64,000 nt of DNA from Cristatella mucedo. Lineage: Eukaryota; Bryozoa; Phylactolaemata; Cristatellidae. How positions within the stretch are numbered: position 1 is the stretch's first letter; the number at the start of each line of letters is the position of its first letter. Positions 59,909 to 64,000 of the stretch are shown here, in pieces. A program made the translations under genes and the position numbers. The notes beneath the pieces were generated by a model. That model was not told the DNA's origin. It worked only from the letters and a program-made list of their open reading frames with translations, and did no database searches. The stretch lies in NCBI GenBank assembly GCA_009760855.2, contig WPIO01000050.1:2259501-2323500 (forward strand), written 5' to 3'.

Positions 59909-60095
59909 CTCTAGTGCCACCGGCTTCAATAAGCCCGGTAGACGGACGCGGGAAAACCCGAAGGTCTAGCGGCTCGATGACGTCCACAGGTTTAGCATCG
60001 GTGAGCACAATGACAGGGTCTAGGCCAGCTTGATCCCGAGCTGGCAGCAGCTCTGCAGCTTTCGCAGTCAGGTCGTTGTTGTCCTTAGTCTCCAT
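59909..60095 (-). CDS. Unidentified coding exon with EPLDLR motif (candidate)
   Basis: Opens with ATG at 60095: METKDNNDLTAKAAELLPAR, DQAGLDPVIVLTDAKPVDVI, then EPLDLRVFPRPSTGLIEAGG and a GTAAGAGC donor (phase 1). Acidic, Pro-containing, no recognised domain. A related EPLDLRILPR occurs about 500 bp downstream. PLDLR resembles the PxDLS-type CtBP-binding motif, but that is only a resemblance. No homologue is recognised; GC content is higher than in the neighbouring repeats. Confidence 0.4.
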
Positions 60096-60651
60096 ATGCA
60101 ACTAATTCCAGACGCTAAGCGTGAAGCCGCTCAACGAAAGGTACTTGAATCTCTACAACAGTAATTAGCGAGGCTGACGACATTTGAATACCTCGGCGTA
60201 GGATAGTTCCTCTCGTTGCAATGCCGGAGGCACAGTGGTCGCCGAGCACATTTGATAGAACCAGATCACGGTTACCATGGAAGAATTGTTTCGCAAGCGC
60301 TAGCTCCTGTAAACTCTTAACTAGTATTTCTAACTGCACACATACTGCTTCAAGCTGCCCACACTTGCTAGAAGGATGAAACGTAAAAGTAGTTCCAACT
60401 CGACTAATTGGTCAGCTCCGATGCACCATAGATATACCGTGACTCAGCTGGCCCTGTCTCAGTTAAAGCGATGTCCTCGCTTCCTGAAAGCTTGATTTAT
60501 ATACTTCCAAACTGCAAGAGTACAAGTTTCGTGACGAGAACTACCAAGATGTAAAGCAGTCGCCGGAGGGTTTCACAGGAAACACTGCTGCACGATCCAA
60601 AGTGAGGGTCAAAGCCTTGCAGTGCCTAGTGCCTACTACAAGCCGGCTGCT

Positions 60652-62075
60652 CATAATAATAATAATAATAATATTGCACTTGATAAAGCGCCCTCAGAGA
60701 ACTTAATCTCTTTCTAGGCGCTTTACATTTGCTGCAAAGTGATACGCAATAGAATAGTAAGTAAAATCATGCTTGAAAAACAAACAAAATGAATAACATG
60801 GTTAGGGGTTACATGCACTGGGTCAGCATGCAAATGTGGTTAGTGGCAGCATGAACAGTGTCAGCACGCATAAGCACATCGAGGACGAATCACAAGGACC
60901 CACTAAATGCTGTCCTAAATAGGTATGTTTTTAAGTTTCTTTTAAATGTGGTCAGGTCAGGGGATGTTCTGATGCAGGTCGGGAGGGAGTTCCAGGCTGT
61001 GGGAGCATACGAGCTAAATGCACGGTCTCCAAAGGATTTAAGGTTTGTACGAGGTATTTCTAGACTGTTGGATTCCGAAAAGCGAGTGGTACGATGCTTT
61101 GCCTGATGGGGTAGTATCTCTGAAAGATAGGCTGGAGCCATAGAATGAAGAGACCTAAAAGTGAGCGACAAAACCTTGAAGTCAATCCGTTGCTTGACTG
61201 GTAACCAGTGCAGGTCGGCGAGAAGTGGAGTAATGTGGCAACTGCGACGCTCACGGCAGACAAGCCTAGCTGCAGAGTTTTGCACCAGCTGCAATCGCCT
61301 GATCGCACATGCTGGTAGGCCAGTAAGCAGTGAGTTGCAGAAGTCGAGACGAGATGTCACGAATGCATGGACCAACTTGGACGTGGTATCCTTATCTAAA
61401 CAAGCCCTAATTTTAGCAATGTTATGAAGCTGAAAATAGGCTGATTTGACTGTGGAGCTGATGTGGTCGTCTAACGAGAGGTCGCTTTGGAATATGACAC
61501 CTAGATTTCGAGCTGATGCAACTGGAGATATGCTGGCAGAGCCAATTTTGAAAGTCAGCCTTTCCAATTTCTGAATAACACTAGGCTTGCCCATAACTAG
61601 TAAGTTAGTTTTATCATCGTTTAGTTTTAGAAAATTTGCTGCCATCCATGATCGGATGTCATCAATGCATGCAGCAAGTGAGTTGAGAGAATTTGAGGTG
61701 CTCGAAGGCTGGGAGGGATCAAAGCAAAGGTACAACTGAGTGTCATCCGCATAGAAGTGAAAGCCTAGATTGTGCTTGGCAATCACATCAGCGAGAGGGA
61801 GAGTATAGACGGTGAAAAGGACCGGACCTAGCACAGAGCCCTGAGGTACTCCATATTTTAGAGGTACTTCAGATGATCTTTGTCCATTCACATCAACACT
61901 CTGGAGTCTCCCACTGAGATAGGACCTGAACCACTGCAGAGCAGTGCCAGTGATGCCCAGGCGAGATGAGAGGCGCTCTAGAAGTACTTTGTGATCGATG
62001 GTATCAAAAGCTGCCGAAAGATCGAGCAAAACAAGAAGAGACACTCTACCCATGTCTGCATTCCTAAGTAGGTCG
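60652..62075 (-). mobile_element. L2 LINE with longest open ORF2 part
   Basis: Minus-strand copy with an open frame from about 62073 to 60890 without a stop. It has [58 protein letters not shown] and an intact YADDTQLY catalytic motif, then the whole C-terminal domain. 3' UTR and (ATT)n tail (about 60653-60673) follow. 5' truncated, so not autonomous, but the intact YADD frame suggests recent insertion. Confidence 0.96.
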
Positions 62076-62559
62076 TAATGACTAACACAGCTCAGCAGTT
62101 CACATCGTCTTACCCGTTCCTGAAGAAAGACAGGTGCAGTGCTGAGAAATAGGTGCGGCAAAGGATCGACGTACAATTCCAGATTCCGGAGTTTGCTTAG
62201 TGCCCTTGTTTTTTGATCAGAGCTGTCGCTCAGGGATCGCCAACCGGGCACAGCTACATCAGTGGAATTTACGATCGCAGGAGCACTGTCTTACGTCTAA
62301 GGAAGCGGCCCGATTATGCACACCTCGCCCAATAGCGGGATTGGCGCCTTTTCGTGTAACTGCTGCCCGACTGCCCGCTCGAAGACAGCAGTGCAGCCCT
62401 ACACTGCCCGCCCCTGCTGCAAAGCTGTCCACCCTACACCCCAGCGATGGCTAGCACCGCTATGCGGCCGAAATAGGCGATCCTACCTTGAGCTGTGCTT
62501 CGCTGACTGACGATGCAGTGGCCACGCTGTAGCTATTCAAGCCGGAAAAGAATCAGCCA

Positions 62560-62900
62560 GCGCCGACACCAGTACTCATAAACCAGGCTCTCATTAACCG
62601 CTCAGTCGTCCGACGGCGCCCAGCCAGAAACCGCTAGCACGTCACCGTCGGCAGCCTGGCGCGCCGCTTGCCCAGTCGCTCGGCGGGAAGCGACGCGCCG
62701 GGCGCTCGCGACATGGCGGGCGGCACGGCGGACCGGGCAGAAATAGCCCAGCTATTATGTGCACTCAGCTGTCTCAGCCGTGCTCAGCCCTCTGGACTCA
62801 GCTATTCTTTGCTTGACTAGTCACGGACCGTCGGACGCAAATTATAGTTCCCGAACTGAGACAATGAGACTCGAGCCGGCCTTGCTACTGCAAACAGGCA
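62560..62900. other. CpG-rich patch, possible promoter or first exon
   Basis: Markedly richer in CG dinucleotides than its surroundings (for example GGCGCGCCGC, GACGCGCCGGGCGCTCGCGA). On the minus strand it contains a 27-codon frame from an ATG near 62714 (MSRAPGASLPAERLGKRRAR). No gene can be assigned. Confidence 0.25.
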
Positions 62901-63659
62901 GCGCCGGGCGCTGAGATTAGAGAGACGATAGGCTTGCAGCTCCCCCTACCGCCACAAGATAACGACTCCCATCAGTCAGCTCGAAAATATAGCATTCATG
63001 CAGTTACTATTGACTGAGGAACTAGTGCAGCTGTACCAGCTCGCTAGCCACCGGCGGCTGCTAGCCTCAAAGGCCCGTGTGCCACGGCCACTACCTTGCA
63101 GTCGTGCAGCACAGTCTCACTCTTGTAAATGGCACCGATTGCATGCTAGAGTCGAACTTGAGGTCAGCTCCTTGCCCTCAGACAGTAGACTACCTTAAGG
63201 GTCTAATCGCGGAGGCCATGCCCTTGACCGACTGCTTGCATTTGGCCATGAACCTAGGCAGCACTAAGCCCGCGGGGTCAGATCTCCCTACCCAAGACAG
63301 CCTATCATAGGAAAGCTTCAGAGACAAGGCTGCTCAATGGTCCAAAATGCACCTCCTCAAATCGGTCCTAGGAGACTAGGACAAGTTTTTCCATTTCTTC
63401 CATTCCTATGCTTACAGGAGCTTTTGCTAGCATTGCAGAAGGATTAATAATGACATGAATGATTGAGGCTCAGCGAAAAGGTAATTGCATTGAGTGAAGA
63501 ATGCACATCTTTTAGCAGTTCATGTGGTCTTTTTGTCCAGCACATCAGGCTGCAGAATGGCAAGTTGCAACAGCTCCTGCTTGTGGAGGTAAGAACGAGT
63601 TCTTAAGGAGCCCCATTCAGAGGTGTGGGCCCTCTGCTATTCGACCTTTAGAGGATAAA

Positions 63660-64000
63660 TACTCTCAGGTCAACTGAGCATCACGGGCACTGCTATGCAA
63701 TGGTTCAAGTCCTATCTTAGTGGGAGACTCTAGAGTTTTGATGTGAATGGACATAAGTCATCCGTGGGATGATTGAAATATAGGGTATCTCAAGGGTCCG
63801 CGCTAGGGGTGATTTTTTATGGTTTACACTCTCCCTCTTGCCAATGTGATTGCCAAGCACAATCTAGGCTTTCGATTCTATGCGGATGACAATAATTTGT
63901 ACCTTTGCTTTGATTCCTCCTAGCCTTCATGCATCTCGAATTGTTTCAACTCCCTTGCTGAATGCATTGATGTCATCTGCACATGGATTGCAGCAAAATT
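63660..64000 (+). mobile_element. L2 LINE fragment running off the window
   Basis: Diverged RT segment: GGCACTGCTATGCAATGGTT, AGTCCTATCTTAGTGGGAGA, CACTCTCCCTCTTGCCAATG, TTCTATGCGGATGACAATAA. In-frame stops and indels are present. It continues past position 64000. Confidence 0.9.

Overview
This window is animal nuclear DNA. It holds one large, intron-rich protein-coding gene and many retroelements and simple repeats; nothing looks bacterial. The intron style (GT-AG with GTGAGT/GTAAGT donors), L2/CR1-type LINEs ending in (ATT)n, tRNA-derived SINEs and long CA/TA/CT microsatellites fit a metazoan, probably an invertebrate. I cannot place it further from sequence alone.

The main result is an orthologue of the ciliary/DNA-damage kinase NEK1 on the minus strand. 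I could assemble it from its ATG (43912) to its stop (2210) as 32 coding exons whose splice phases all agree. The model is about 4.3 kb of CDS, roughly 1,436 residues. Exons 1-9 (43912-36853) encode the NEK kinase domain. Exons 10-12 encode a Pro/Ala/Lys-rich linker. Exons 13-19 encode the basic coiled-coil region. Exons 20-28 encode the middle region, including the blocks around [29 protein letters not shown] and [12 protein letters not shown]. Exons 29-32 encode the acidic segment and the conserved C-terminal block. Exons 20 and 21 are the least certain.

The most notable observation lies in exon 29 (5813-4880). A 560-bp 5'-truncated L2 LINE sits inside it, antisense to the gene. The flanking halves rejoin in frame without the element. 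The copy is therefore either a disrupting (perhaps polymorphic) insertion or is removed as a new intron.

The introns and the 20 kb upstream of NEK1 are full of repeats. They include one nearly full-length L2 with endonuclease and RT remnants (about 21.4-25.0 kb), at least ten truncated L2 copies on both strands, and a second LINE family (33.3-33.9, 8.5-9.0 and 53.4-56.3 kb). More than a dozen tRNA-derived SINEs are present, some carrying an L2-like 3' tail. A 20-bp minisatellite is split by an L2, and there is a long (CA)n-(TG)n inverted repeat.

Upstream of NEK1, the only other non-repeat coding signal is a small unidentified two-part open region at 59.4-60.1 kb (minus) with a repeated EPLDLR peptide, plus a CpG-rich patch near 62.6-62.9 kb. 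The first 2.2 kb, downstream of NEK1, shows no gene I can support.
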